Shown piece by piece: positions 26,603 to 36,086 of a DNA stretch of 64,000 bases. The notes beneath the pieces are model-generated. The model was not told the DNA's origin, made no database searches, and saw only the letters and a program-made list of their open reading frames with translations. Positions within the stretch are counted from its first letter, which is position 1. Each line of letters begins with the position of its first letter. Source of the DNA: Negadavirga shengliensis (GTDB taxonomy: Bacteria; Bacteroidota; Bacteroidia; Cytophagales; Cyclobacteriaceae); contig NZ_JBHSJJ010000003.1 of assembly GCF_042652345.1 (NCBI RefSeq), positions 124,001 to 188,000 of the forward strand, written 5' to 3'. The translations under genes and the position numbers were made by a program.

Positions 26603-26671
26603 GAATTTATAGGAAATGTACAGTAGATTTTAGGCGTTTCCGGCAATCATTTATTCAAAATTTTAGGTTTC

Positions 26672-27574
26672 TTGGAAATTTTAAAAATCCGGTCGCTGAA
26701 CAAAACTTACGGCAATCATGTGGCCCTTCAGGATTTTGATTTGGAGGTGGAACAAGGGATTGTGTTCGGGCTATTAGGCCCAAACGGTGCGGGAAAGACC
26801 ACACTGATCAGGATCGTGAACCAAATTATTGACAAAGATTCAGGCTCGATTTGGGTAAAGGGAGTCCCTTTAAGGATGGAGCATGTAAGAAATATCGGCT
26901 ATTTGCCGGAAGAAAGAGGCCTGTATAAAGGCATGAAAGTCCAAGACCAGTTGCTATACTTTGCTCAGATAAAAGGGCTGAAAAAAGCAGAAGCAAAAGC
27001 AAAGATTGATCTATGGATAGGGAAACTTGGACTTGAAGAATGGAAGGACAACAAAATACAGGACCTGTCCAAAGGTATGGCCCAAAAAGTGCAATTCATT
27101 GCTACTGTAATCCATGAACCCGACCTCCTTATATTGGACGAGCCTTTTTCCGGATTTGACCCCCTCAATGCGGAAACAATCAAAAATGAAATCCTGGAAC
27201 TGAAAAGAAAGGGAACGACGATTATCCTTTCAACGCATAGAATGGAGTCTGTGGAACTGCTCTGCGATCATATTGCCATGATCAACCGCTCCAAAAAGAT
27301 ACTGGATGGCACGATAAAGGAAATAAAAGCACAATCCAAAACCCACCTCTTCCAAGTAAGGATTATACCAAATGATGACCGGTTTGTCCCCCCCTGGGGA
27401 GATGTGACCGTGCATGAGGACCACCTCAGTTTCGAAATTCCTCTCAACGGACAAAGGCCCAATGATTTACTAAAGGAAATGATGCAGTATGGGGAAATTC
27501 TGGGCTTCCATGAGATCATACCCAGTATTGAGGAAATCTTTATTCAAAAAATCAACGAAAGCCATGCCGAATAA
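26672..27574 (+). CDS. ABC exporter ATP-binding protein
   Basis: A 300-residue ATPase of the ABC-2 exporter type, with the TTG start at 26672. Walker A is GPNGAGKTT, the Q-loop is in YLPEERGLYKG, the signature reads LSKGMAQK, Walker B is LLILDEPFSGFDP, and the switch histidine follows as STHRME. A C-terminal extension of about 90 residues is typical of DUF4162-type ABC-2 ATPases such as NatA. It overlaps the permease gene start by 11 bases, so the two form one transporter. Confidence 0.92.
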   Translation: MEILKIRSLNKTYGNHVALQDFDLEVEQGIVFGLLGPNGAGKTTLIRIVNQIIDKDSGSIWVKGVPLRMEHVRNIGYLPEERGLYKGMKVQDQLLYFAQIKGLKKAEAKAKIDLWIGKLGLEEWKDNKIQDLSKGMAQKVQFIATVIHEPDLLILDEPFSGFDPLNAETIKNEILELKRKGTTIILSTHRMESVELLCDHIAMINRSKKILDGTIKEIKAQSKTHLFQVRIIPNDDRFVPPWGDVTVHEDHLSFEIPLNGQRPNDLLKEMMQYGEILGFHEIIPSIEEIFIQKINESHAE

Positions 27575-28874
27575 AGTTCTTCTGGTAATTAAAAGGGAGT
27601 ACCTTGCCCGGGTAAAGAAGAGGTCATTTCTGCTGGCTACCCTGATTACACCTTTGGTCTTCCCTACCATTCTTGGTGTGTTTCTCTGGATAGCCATGAG
27701 CGATATTCAGCAGGATTCCCTGAGAATAATCGAGGTGGTGGATGACAACAATACGTTTTTTTTGGAAAGCAATGACCTGTACATGTTTTCTTATGGCGGT
27801 CTGGACAGGGATGACGCCAAGGAACTTGTCCAAAAGGGGAAGAGGTATGGTTTTTTGTATATTCCCAAACTCAATATGGATAAACCCACAGGCATTACCT
27901 TTTATACGGAAGAAATACCCGGGCTTACCATGATGACTAGCCTGGAAAACAATCTCAAAGGGAAAATTGAAGAACAAAAGCTGTTTGCTTCAGGGATCGA
28001 TCCCGAAATATTGGCTTCTCTGCAGACCAGGGTCAATATCAGATCCATCATCGTGGGACAACAAGGCAATGAGAGGATATCCAATTCGGTAGTCAACTAT
28101 GGGGTAGGCTTCCTTGCAGGCATATTAATATACACCTTCATATTTGTATATGGCAACCAGATCATGCAGGGAGTGATTGAAGAGAAGTCCAGCAGAATTA
28201 TCGAGATATTGGTTTCCTCATTGAAACCGTTTCAGCTAATGATGGGAAAAATCATCGGTATTGGCGCGGTGGGCCTTACCCAGTTTCTGATATGGATCCT
28301 GTTGATCAGTGTGGTTTCTTCCCTGGTGATGGGCTATTTTGGCTTGCAGATGCCGCAGCAGCAAATGATGGATTTGCCTAACCAGGGGAATTACGTGTTG
28401 GGAGAGGATAAAGAAGATTTGTTCCAGGTGTTACAGCTTATCCAAGGTATTGATTTTTACCAGTTGGTGATGGCCTTTTTAATCTATTTTGTGGGGGGAT
28501 ATATGCTGTACGGTGCTTTTTTTGCCGCCATTGGAGCGGCAGTGGATACCCCCTCTGATGCGCAGCAATTTATGTTTCCGGTGACTATACCCCTGCTCAT
28601 CGCCTATATGGGCTTATTTATTTTCGTATTGGATGATCCCAACAGTAAGGTGTCTTATTGGTTGTCTGTCATCCCTTTTACTTCCCCGGTCGCCATGATG
28701 GGGCGGATAAGCTTCGGGGTTCCCTGGGATCAACTTGCCCTTTCCGTGATGTTATTGGTGTCCGGATTTTTGTTTACTACCTGGGTGGCGGGAAAAATCT
28801 ATCGAATAGGTATCCTGGTTCATGGCACAAAAGTAGGCTACAAAGTGTTGTGGAAGTGGCTAAGGGAAAGTTAA
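27564..28874 (+). CDS. ABC-2 family permease (NatB-like)
   Basis: The membrane partner of the ATPase just upstream. The true start is likely the ATG at 27564 (MPNKVLLVIKREYL), giving 436 residues. The first transmembrane segment (about 20-42) is followed by a large extracytoplasmic domain to about 180, then at least five more segments. The permease motif KSSRIIEILVSSLKPFQLMMGKIIG is well conserved. NatAB exports sodium in Bacillus, but the substrate here is not deducible. Confidence 0.88.
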   Translation: MPNKVLLVIKREYLARVKKRSFLLATLITPLVFPTILGVFLWIAMSDIQQDSLRIIEVVDDNNTFFLESNDLYMFSYGGLDRDDAKELVQKGKRYGFLYIPKLNMDKPTGITFYTEEIPGLTMMTSLENNLKGKIEEQKLFASGIDPEILASLQTRVNIRSIIVGQQGNERISNSVVNYGVGFLAGILIYTFIFVYGNQIMQGVIEEKSSRIIEILVSSLKPFQLMMGKIIGIGAVGLTQFLIWILLISVVSSLVMGYFGLQMPQQQMMDLPNQGNYVLGEDKEDLFQVLQLIQGIDFYQLVMAFLIYFVGGYMLYGAFFAAIGAAVDTPSDAQQFMFPVTIPLLIAYMGLFIFVLDDPNSKVSYWLSVIPFTSPVAMMGRISFGVPWDQLALSVMLLVSGFLFTTWVAGKIYRIGILVHGTKVGYKVLWKWLRES

Positions 28875-28977
28875 GGGGCCTGCAAATCAATTGCCGGGAG
28901 TTGGTAAATAATCGCCAGTAACCTGAAAATGTCTGCACACAGGGCAATATTAGATGCTGTTTATTGTTTCTCTTTTG

Positions 28978-28993
28978 GAACTTAGCTAAGTTC
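28978..28993. promoter_or_regulatory. perfect 16-bp palindrome before the histidine kinase gene
   Basis: GAACTTAGCTAAGTTC is an exact dyad of 8 + 8 bases. It ends 19 bases before the kinase ATG at 29013, as expected for a repressor operator or an autoregulatory site. Confidence 0.5.
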
Positions 28994-29012
28994 GGGGGAA
29001 GTATCGCTACAC

Positions 29013-30206
29013 ATGAAAAACACATTTCAAGATTTGGCTTCTTTGGACCTTTACCAAAATAAAGGCAAAGTGAAGTGGGCCATTTTTGCTTTTTCGCTGA
29101 TCATCAGCGTGGGATCTATTTATTACACCAATACCTTGGTGGAGGAGTTGAAGATAAGGGAAAAAAGGCAGATTGACCTCTATGCCGAAGCATTGGAGTA
29201 TGCCTCTGTTAATTCTGACAACCTCACCTTCATATTCCAGGTGATCATACAGGAAAACAATTCCATACCTGTAATCACCACGGATGCAGATGGTAACCCC
29301 ATAGAATATAAAAACATCAAATTTCGAAAAAACAGCACCGAGGAGGAAAAAAACGCGCAGCTTAGGGCTGAACTTTCGATGATGAGAACCCTGTATGAGC
29401 CCATCAAGCTGCTTGATGATATTTACATTTACTACCGGAATTCAGATCTATTGACAAGGTTGCAGTATTATCCATATGTCCAATTATCCGTGATCATGGT
29501 TTTTGGACTGCTGGCTTATGCTTTTTTTAACCAGTCCAAGGTGGCGGAGCAAAACCGCTTGTGGGCCGGGCTGACCAAAGAGACGGCCCATCAACTTGGA
29601 ACCCCTTTGGCTTCCCTGATGGCTTGGATAGACTATCTGAAGAACTCACCGGTGTATGAAGAAAACAAAGAAGTGATTTTGGAACTTGACAAGGATATCC
29701 AGAAGCTGAAAATGGTGACGGAAAGGTTCAGTAATATAGGGAGCACGCCAGTAATAAAGCCGGAGAATGTATATAAAGTAGTGGAAGAGGCCATCAACTA
29801 CCTCAGACCCCGGCTTTCCAGTAAAGTGAGCATACATTTTAATACCCACGCCGAAAATATATATGCCATGATCAACCGTTCACTGTTTGAATGGGTGATA
29901 GAAAACATATGTAAAAACGCCGTTGATGCGATGAAAGGGCAAGGAGCCATAAGGATCAGTATCGTGAAGGAAAGCGAGAAATTTGTTTTTGTGGATATTG
30001 AAGATACCGGAAAAGGGATGGAGAAAAATATGTATAAAAAGGTGTTCAATCCGGGGTATACCACCCGTCAAAGAGGTTGGGGTTTGGGACTTACATTGGC
30101 CAAAAGGATCATCGAAGGATACCACAACGGACGGATTTTTGTCAGTTACTCGGAACTGGGAAGGGGAACGACTTTCAGAATAGTATTGCAGGGGGTAAGG
30201 GAATGA
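29013..30206 (+). CDS. membrane sensor histidine kinase (no adjacent response regulator)
   Basis: A 397-residue kinase with transmembrane segments at about 21-42 and 152-172, and a periplasmic loop between. The phosphoacceptor box reads KETAHQLGTPLASL (His193), a variant of the HExxTPL form. N box NICKNAVDAM, G1 box DTGKGM and G2 box GWGLGLTLAK are intact, so it should be active. No response regulator is adjacent, so its partner is elsewhere. It is preceded by the palindrome at 28978. Confidence 0.9.
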   Translation: MKNTFQDLASLDLYQNKGKVKWAIFAFSLIISVGSIYYTNTLVEELKIREKRQIDLYAEALEYASVNSDNLTFIFQVIIQENNSIPVITTDADGNPIEYKNIKFRKNSTEEEKNAQLRAELSMMRTLYEPIKLLDDIYIYYRNSDLLTRLQYYPYVQLSVIMVFGLLAYAFFNQSKVAEQNRLWAGLTKETAHQLGTPLASLMAWIDYLKNSPVYEENKEVILELDKDIQKLKMVTERFSNIGSTPVIKPENVYKVVEEAINYLRPRLSSKVSIHFNTHAENIYAMINRSLFEWVIENICKNAVDAMKGQGAIRISIVKESEKFVFVDIEDTGKGMEKNMYKKVFNPGYTTRQRGWGLGLTLAKRIIEGYHNGRIFVSYSELGRGTTFRIVLQGVRE

Positions 30207-30323
30207 GCTTTAACAGTAATCAGGGCGCATATTCATCTTCTTTTTGACTGTAAAAAAACCCACCCAAATTGATCCCCGTTTAATGATGAACTTTGGTGGC
30301 TAAAACCAATACAACGTGCCCAT

Positions 30324-31955
30324 TTATTCTTCCAAAAATGGATATCTGTAATCCCTGGGACTCACAAAGGTTTCTTTGATGGTCCGTGGAGATACCCAGC
30401 GCAGCAGGTTGATCATAGAGCCGGCCTTGTCGTTGGTGCCTGAGGCCCTGGCCCCTCCAAATGGCTGTTGCCCCACCACGGCACCGGTTGGCTTATCGTT
30501 GATGTAGAAATTACCCGCCGCATGACGGAGTTTGGTGGTGGCCAGCTCAATGGCGTAACGATCCCTGGAGAATACCGCCCCTGTCAACCCATATGGCGAA
30601 GTTTGGTCTACCAGTTCAAGGGCTTCCTCATAATGCTCTGCATGGTAAACATATAGGGTCAATACAGGGCCGAAAATCTCCTCCACCATTGTTTTGTACA
30701 TGGGATCCTGCACATGGATGACAGTGGGAGCGATAAAATATCCCGTTGATTTATCATAATTCCCTCCGGCTACGATTTCCACGTTGGAGTCGTTTTTGGC
30801 CTCGTCTATATAGCCGGTAATTTTGTCAAAAGCCTTTTCGTCGATGACCGCATTGATAAAATTGCTAAAATCCTCCGGTCCGCCCATTTTCATGGAATCA
30901 ATGTCTGCCAATAAGAATCCTTTGACCTCCTCCCATAGATTGGAAGGAATATAGGCCCGTGAAGCGGCACTGCATTTCTGTCCCTGGTATTCGAAAGCCC
31001 CTCTGGCAAGTGCTGTGGCCAGCTCTTTGGCATCAGCAGACTTGTGGGCGATGACGAAATCCTTGCCCCCCGTTTCGCCGACTATCCTTGGATAGGTTTT
31101 ATACCGGGAGATGTTTGCACCGATAGTTTTCCAAAGGGTCTGAAATACACCAGTGGACCCGGTGAAATGAAGCCCTGCAAAATCGGGATGGGAAAACACC
31201 ACATCTCCTGCTGTGGGGCCGTCGACATAAATGAGGTTGATGATCCCGTCGGGGAGCCCGGCTTTTCTAAAAACCTCCATAATTACATTGGCAGCGTAAA
31301 TCTGGGTATGGGCGGGCTTCCAGATCACGGTATTTCCCATCATGGCCGGGGCAGAAGGCAGATTACCCGCAATGGCCGTGAAATTGAAGGGGGTAATGGC
31401 CATAACAAAGCCTTCCAATGGCCGCTGCTCGGTTCTGTTCCAGATACCGGCGCCATGTATAGGAGGTTGCTGGGCATAGATTTCGGCCATAAACTTTACA
31501 TTGAAACGCAAAAAATCTATCAACTCGCAGGCGGAGTCAATTTCTGCCTGATACACGTTTTTTGATTGTCCCAACATGGTGGCGGCGTTGATCTTATCCC
31601 GGTAGGGCCCAGCCAGCAAATCCGCCGCTTTGAGAAAAATAGCGGCTCGTTGTTCCCATTGCATGTTTTCCCATGCGGCCTTTGCCCCCAGTGCAGCATT
31701 AATGGCCTGCTCCACATGACTGCTGTCTCCTTCATGAAAATATCCCAGAAGATGCTGGTGGTCATGGGGAGGAGAGAGTTCTTTTTTATTGCCCGTTCTT
31801 ACCTCTTCGCTTCCTATAAACATAGGAATGTCGACCACTTTTGAGCGGGCATCGTTAATGGCGGCTTGCAAAGATGCTCTTTCCGGTGATCCCGGAGCGT
31901 AGTTTTTGACGGGTTCGTTTGTGGGGTCAGGGACATTGAAAAAACCTTTTAACAT
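30324..31955 (-). CDS. pruA: L-glutamate gamma-semialdehyde (1-pyrroline-5-carboxylate) dehydrogenase
   Basis: The second enzyme of proline breakdown, oxidising glutamate semialdehyde to glutamate with NAD+. The catalytic cysteine lies in GQKCSAASRAY and the base in VGETGGKDF. The NAD-binding FTGST motif is present. At 543 residues it has the length of the stand-alone eukaryote-like RocA/PruA form. No proline dehydrogenase gene is in the window. Confidence 0.93.
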   Translation of the reverse strand: MLKGFFNVPDPTNEPVKNYAPGSPERASLQAAINDARSKVVDIPMFIGSEEVRTGNKKELSPPHDHQHLLGYFHEGDSSHVEQAINAALGAKAAWENMQWEQRAAIFLKAADLLAGPYRDKINAATMLGQSKNVYQAEIDSACELIDFLRFNVKFMAEIYAQQPPIHGAGIWNRTEQRPLEGFVMAITPFNFTAIAGNLPSAPAMMGNTVIWKPAHTQIYAANVIMEVFRKAGLPDGIINLIYVDGPTAGDVVFSHPDFAGLHFTGSTGVFQTLWKTIGANISRYKTYPRIVGETGGKDFVIAHKSADAKELATALARGAFEYQGQKCSAASRAYIPSNLWEEVKGFLLADIDSMKMGGPEDFSNFINAVIDEKAFDKITGYIDEAKNDSNVEIVAGGNYDKSTGYFIAPTVIHVQDPMYKTMVEEIFGPVLTLYVYHAEHYEEALELVDQTSPYGLTGAVFSRDRYAIELATTKLRHAAGNFYINDKPTGAVVGQQPFGGARASGTNDKAGSMINLLRWVSPRTIKETFVSPRDYRYPFLEE

Positions 31956-32345
31956 AATAGTTTGGTGTTAGCGTTGATGAATTAGGTTGTGTACAAATAT
32001 ACAAAATAAGATGGGCTTCAAAGATTCTGCGCGACTAGCGTTGATCAAGGATCAATTTTCCGGTTGATGAATGAATTTATTATCCACTAATTCCACTGAT
32101 TAACACTAATTTCGTGGAAGGAGGCTAGGGCGTTGAACCGTTTTTCCCAATAATAGCTTCACCCAAACTATCCTCATCCTTCGTGCTAATTCCCCGGTAT
32201 TAGCCGGGCCAGGCGGCGTAAACTTGTCCAAGCCTGACCCGAATTTGTTTCGGGGGACTTGTTTCGGAATTCGAGGACAATCAGGCATTCCGTGAAACTG
32301 GCAGTTTCATAAATAGATAGCACGGACATCATATTTGACTTGAAA
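31956..32345. other. 390-base intergenic region with several short hairpins and a repeat
   Basis: No convincing gene is seen. A short periodic repeat is at 32084-32116 (annotated separately). Three small stems follow: CCCGG/CCGGG at 32193-32208, CCCGAA/TTCGGG at 32238-32254, and GAAACT/AGTTTC at 32294-32308. A 60-codon minus-strand frame over this region has no protein character. Confidence 0.5.
32084..32116. repeat. short periodic CACTAATT-type repeat
   Basis: The sequence has three units of about 11 bases beginning CACTAATT, CACTGATT and CACTAATT, ending in CGTGG. It resembles the CACGGATT units at 36087-36279 and 62000-62032 and probably belongs to the same dispersed family. Confidence 0.45.
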
Positions 32346-33041
32346 TTAGAGGATGGTTTTGATTTCGCTTAGGCAGCGGATGGTATAAGTAGGCCGAAGT
32401 GTAATTTCCTTATCTCCAGGGTTATAATACATCTGGTCTATAGAGGCGTTCTGGGCACCCAGTATGTCCGAATCAGGGTTGTCGCCTATCATCAGACAGT
32501 CTGAGGGACTGGCCTTCAGCTTTTCCAAAGCATATTGAAAAATTCTTTTGTCCGGCTTCCTATAGCCAGAGCTCTCCGAGGTCACTATCAGGTCAAAATA
32601 ACCATGGAGGCCGGAAGCGGAGAGCTTCGCATATTGGCTCTCATTGAAGCCATTGGTAATGACATGCAGACAATATTTTCTCTTGAGATAAGCCAGTACA
32701 TCGAAAGAATAAGGCAGCACTTTGGCCTTAGAAGAAGTGATGCAGACAAATTCTTCTTCCAGGGAAGCTGGGATGGGATGACTGTCAATCCTGGCCAGAC
32801 TGAAAATTTTTTTGAACCTGACTTTTCTTAAACTGTCCTTGTCCAAAACCCCCTGATTAAAAAGAATCCATAATTCCTGATTGATCTTCTGAAAAGCCGC
32901 GAAGAAATCCTCAAAGCACAGCTTTCCCATTTGCTGTATCTCATATTTTCCATACAACTCCTGCAGGGATTCCTTCACATTTTGGTCGTAATCCCAGAGC
33001 GTATGGTCCAGATCAAAGAAAATATGTTGGTATGTTTTCAA
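32346..33041 (-). CDS. HAD-family nucleotidase (YjjG-like)
   Basis: A 231-residue haloacid-dehalogenase phosphatase. Motif I is FFDLDHTLWD (nucleophile Asp in the first DxD), motif II lies in HVITNGFNE, and motif III/IV in GDNPDSDILGA. YjjG-type enzymes dephosphorylate pyrimidine (deoxy)nucleotides, including non-canonical ones. This is inferred from the cap arrangement and overall resemblance. The gene follows the ArsR regulator by nine bases, so they may share a transcript. Confidence 0.85.
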   Translation of the reverse strand: MKTYQHIFFDLDHTLWDYDQNVKESLQELYGKYEIQQMGKLCFEDFFAAFQKINQELWILFNQGVLDKDSLRKVRFKKIFSLARIDSHPIPASLEEEFVCITSSKAKVLPYSFDVLAYLKRKYCLHVITNGFNESQYAKLSASGLHGYFDLIVTSESSGYRKPDKRIFQYALEKLKASPSDCLMIGDNPDSDILGAQNASIDQMYYNPGDKEITLRPTYTIRCLSEIKTIL

Positions 33042-33050
33042 AACACCTTT

Positions 33051-33434
33051 TTATTTTCTGTACGGATTGTTCTGGATTTTGTTGATGGCAAGTTCTCTGT
33101 TTGAATGCAAAATCTGATAAATTTCCTGATCCCGGATCAGGTTTGTGTCTTTTTGGATAAACTTAAAAATCTGGCTAATGATTTCCTGGGCCTCATCCAG
33201 AATGTAGTAAAACGTCCATTGATCCACTTTTTTACTGCCCAATAATCCCGCATTCTTTAAATAAGTGAGGTGGCGACTGGTTTTTGTCTGGGTGAAATCC
33301 AAAATGTGTTCCAGATCGGAAATGCAGAGCTCTTTATTGAGCAGCAGCAGATGCAGGATCCTTACCCGGGCCTCTTCGGAAAGGGCTTTGAAAACCCTCA
33401 TGCCATAATTTAAACTTATGTTTTTTAGCCGCAT
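33051..33434 (-). CDS. ArsR-family winged-helix transcriptional regulator
   Basis: A 127-residue regulator with the winged helix in SEEARVRILHLLLLNKELCISDLEHILDFTQTKTSRHLTYL. The family usually represses genes and releases DNA on binding metal or another signal. Only one cysteine (in ELCISDL) lies near the usual alpha-3 metal site, without the CVC pair of ArsR proper, so metal sensing is doubtful. It is upstream of the HAD gene, which it might control. Confidence 0.85.
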   Translation of the reverse strand: MRLKNISLNYGMRVFKALSEEARVRILHLLLLNKELCISDLEHILDFTQTKTSRHLTYLKNAGLLGSKKVDQWTFYYILDEAQEIISQIFKFIQKDTNLIRDQEIYQILHSNRELAINKIQNNPYRK

Positions 33435-33580
33435 TTAATTAACTTTAACAATTAAAATCAGTTGAAGTTAGTAAAATCACGGGGAAATAGCGTATAATCG
33501 TGTTTCCAAATGCGGTTTTGCTGTAACAAGTAACTACCGGGACCGTTTATTGAAAAAAGGATAAGAAACAGCAGATAGTC

Positions 33581-34225
33581 GTGAAGCAAAGGTTTACCAT
33601 ATTATTTATAATGTTATTGGCATTTTTTGCATGGCCGGAAGGCCTCTTGGCTCAGGATGACCGGGACCGAAAAATCGTCCAGCTTTCGGGTATTATCCTT
33701 AATGCAGACAGTACCGTGGCCATTCCAGGGGTAAATATTTATGTTCCCAAAAAAGGCCGGGGTACAAGCAGTAACCGTTTTGGTTATTTTTCTATGCCTG
33801 TAGTGGCCGGCGACAGCGTGGTGTTTTCCTTTATCGGTCTGAAAAGGCAGACCTTAAAGATCCCAGAGGATATAAAAGAAGACAAGTTAAGTTATATTCT
33901 TACCATGATCGAAGATGAAGTGGCGCTGGCCGAAGTGGAAGTGATGCCTTATCCGACGGAGGAAGAGTTTAAAAATGCGATTCTCGCCATGAATATGGAT
34001 GATGAAATACCCCTAAATAGAGGGAATCTAAGCCCACAGTTGCTTTTGAGATGGGCTGAGGAGATGCCGGCTTCCGGTAATGAGAATTTCCGCCACTTTA
34101 CCAATCAGCAGACAATGCAGAACATGGACCGCTATGGGCCCAGACCTTTACCGCTGCTTAACCCGTTTGCCTGGGCGCAGTTTATCAAATCCATCAAAGA
34201 CGGCGACCTGAGAAGGAGGGATTAG
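33581..34225 (+). CDS. carboxypeptidase-regulatory-like domain surface protein
   Basis: A 214-residue secreted protein opening with GTG at 33581, with a signal peptide cleaved near LLAQD. A CarboxypepD-regulatory-like beta-sandwich follows (QLSGIILNADSTVAIPGVNIYVPKKGRG and YFSMPVVAGDSVVFSFIG), the fold found at the N-terminus of TonB-dependent SusC proteins. The C-terminal 90 residues are charged and unrecognised. No partner gene is adjacent, so its role is unknown. Confidence 0.8.
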   Translation: MKQRFTILFIMLLAFFAWPEGLLAQDDRDRKIVQLSGIILNADSTVAIPGVNIYVPKKGRGTSSNRFGYFSMPVVAGDSVVFSFIGLKRQTLKIPEDIKEDKLSYILTMIEDEVALAEVEVMPYPTEEEFKNAILAMNMDDEIPLNRGNLSPQLLLRWAEEMPASGNENFRHFTNQQTMQNMDRYGPRPLPLLNPFAWAQFIKSIKDGDLRRRD

Positions 34226-34358
34226 AAAACGCCGGTGTTCCGCATTAACCTTGTTGAGAATTTGATGAAATCCCGGGGTCATCATCTTTTCCTGTAGATG
34301 GTTCGAATTTGCAGATATCATAAGACCGAAAGGTTTTAAACCAAGTACTTTATTTTTG

Positions 34359-34390
34359 TTGTCCCACTTAGTTACGATTCTCTATATTTG
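34359..34390 (+). promoter_or_regulatory. Bacteroidota-type promoter of the phosphatase gene
   Basis: A TTG element at 34359-34361 is followed after 21 bases by TATATTTG at 34383-34390, matching the TTG/TAnnTTTG consensus. Transcription should start near 34397, giving a leader of about 24 bases to the ATG at 34421. Confidence 0.6.
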
Positions 34391-34420
34391 TTGCCGTCAA
34401 TCAAAACAATAGAAAAACTC

Positions 34421-36061
34421 ATGAAAAAAATACTTTTATGCTGCTGCATGATTTTGTCACAGTGGAGTTATTCCCAGACAGCTGTTCCGGAAAAAGTCGA
34501 CAGGCCAAAACTTGTAGTCGGCATTGTGGTGGATCAGATGCGCCAGGAATATTTTTACAGGTTCTATGACAGGTATACTGAAAGGGGATTCAAGAGATTC
34601 ATGTACGAGGGTTTTATGATGAGCAATGGCCACTATAACTATATTCCTACCTACACAGGTCCGGGCCATGCTTCCGTTTATACAGGTACCACCCCGGCCA
34701 GCCACGGCATCGTCGCCAATGACTGGTATGTGAGAAAGCTGGGCAAAACGGTTTATTGCGCGGAAGACAGCACCGTGACGGCGGTAGGAGGAAGGGAGAG
34801 AAGTGGGAAGATATCTCCCAGAAACATGCTGACCACCACCATCACCGACGAACTGAAGTTCGCCACGGGTAAGCGTTCAAAAACCATTGGCATTGCCATC
34901 AAAGACCGGGGGGCCGCATTGCCCGCGGGCCATTTGGGCGAAGCGTACTGGTATGACGGGGGGACGGGAGAGTTTATGACTTCCAGCTACTATAAGGAAA
35001 CCTTACCGGAATGGGTGGTGGAATTCAACAAAAAAGAACTTCCTAAAAAATACCTCTCCCAAAAGTGGGAGCCTTTGTTTCCCATAGAAACCTATGTCCA
35101 AAGCACAGTGGATGACAATGAGTTCGAAGCCCCCTTTATTGGAATGGAAGGGACAGCCTTTCCTTACAACCTGCCTGATTTAATGGAGCATAACGGCGGG
35201 CTTGGCCTTATCAGTTCTACCCCTTTTGGGAATACTTTTACATTGGACATGGCTTATGCAGCTTTAGATGGCGAGCAGCTGGGCAAAAGGGGCGAGACCG
35301 ATTTTTTAGCGGTAAGTTTTTCATCCCCGGATTATATCGGCCACCGTTTTGGACCGTCTTCTGCGGAAGTGGAGGACAATTACCTGCGACTTGACAGGGA
35401 ACTGGCGGCCTTTTTTGACCACTTGGACAAGGAAATAGGCGAAGGCGAATACCTGGTTTTTATCACAGCGGACCATGGCGTGGCTGATGTGGTCAGGTAC
35501 ATGCAGTCAGAAAATGTGCCGGCAGGCAGTCTGGATACCCGGTTTGTTTTGACACAACTTAAGGGCTTTACCAATGAGCAGTACGGGGAAGGCAACTGGA
35601 TCATCAATTATTCCAATGAACAGATTTTTTTAAACCGGCCATTGGCAGAGGAAAAGGGCCTTGACCTGGAGCAAATGCAAAAGGAGATCGCCACGTTTAT
35701 GCTGAGGTTTGACGGAATCAAAGAAGCCTACACGGCCAGTGATATGATCAGGCTGGAATATGCTTATGGGAAAAGAAATCTGCTGCAAATGGGCTTTAAC
35801 CACAAGGCTTCAGGGGATGTGCTGCTGGTGCTGGAGCCTGCCTGGCTCACCAATTCCGTACGGGGCACCACGCATGGCACAGGATATACCTATGACACGC
35901 ATGTGCCCATCGCGTTTTATGGATGGGGGATCAAGCCGGGAAGCAGCAGCCGCTATGCTACCATCACCGATATCGCGCCGACTTTGTCTGTCTTGCTGAA
36001 GACACGCCTGCCTAATGGTGCTACCGGTCAGCCTATTTATGAGATTTTGGATGGAGAATAG
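34421..36061 (+). CDS. pafA: PafA-like secreted alkaline phosphatase
   Basis: A periplasmic or surface phosphomonoesterase of the alkaline phosphatase superfamily. The ATG at 34421 gives 546 residues with a signal peptide (MKKILLCCCMILSQWSYSQ). The metal-site aspartate is in VVDQMRQEYF, the threonine nucleophile in TYTGPGHASVYTG, and further ligands are in KDRGAALPAGH, SSPDYIGHRFG and TADHGV. This set, with the Lys/Arg pair, matches PafA of Elizabethkingia and Bacteroidota, which frees phosphate from many organic phosphates. Confidence 0.88.
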   Translation: MKKILLCCCMILSQWSYSQTAVPEKVDRPKLVVGIVVDQMRQEYFYRFYDRYTERGFKRFMYEGFMMSNGHYNYIPTYTGPGHASVYTGTTPASHGIVANDWYVRKLGKTVYCAEDSTVTAVGGRERSGKISPRNMLTTTITDELKFATGKRSKTIGIAIKDRGAALPAGHLGEAYWYDGGTGEFMTSSYYKETLPEWVVEFNKKELPKKYLSQKWEPLFPIETYVQSTVDDNEFEAPFIGMEGTAFPYNLPDLMEHNGGLGLISSTPFGNTFTLDMAYAALDGEQLGKRGETDFLAVSFSSPDYIGHRFGPSSAEVEDNYLRLDRELAAFFDHLDKEIGEGEYLVFITADHGVADVVRYMQSENVPAGSLDTRFVLTQLKGFTNEQYGEGNWIINYSNEQIFLNRPLAEEKGLDLEQMQKEIATFMLRFDGIKEAYTASDMIRLEYAYGKRNLLQMGFNHKASGDVLLVLEPAWLTNSVRGTTHGTGYTYDTHVPIAFYGWGIKPGSSSRYATITDIAPTLSVLLKTRLPNGATGQPIYEILDGE

Positions 36062-36086
36062 AAGTGTGAAGGAAAAAAAAGGAGGG

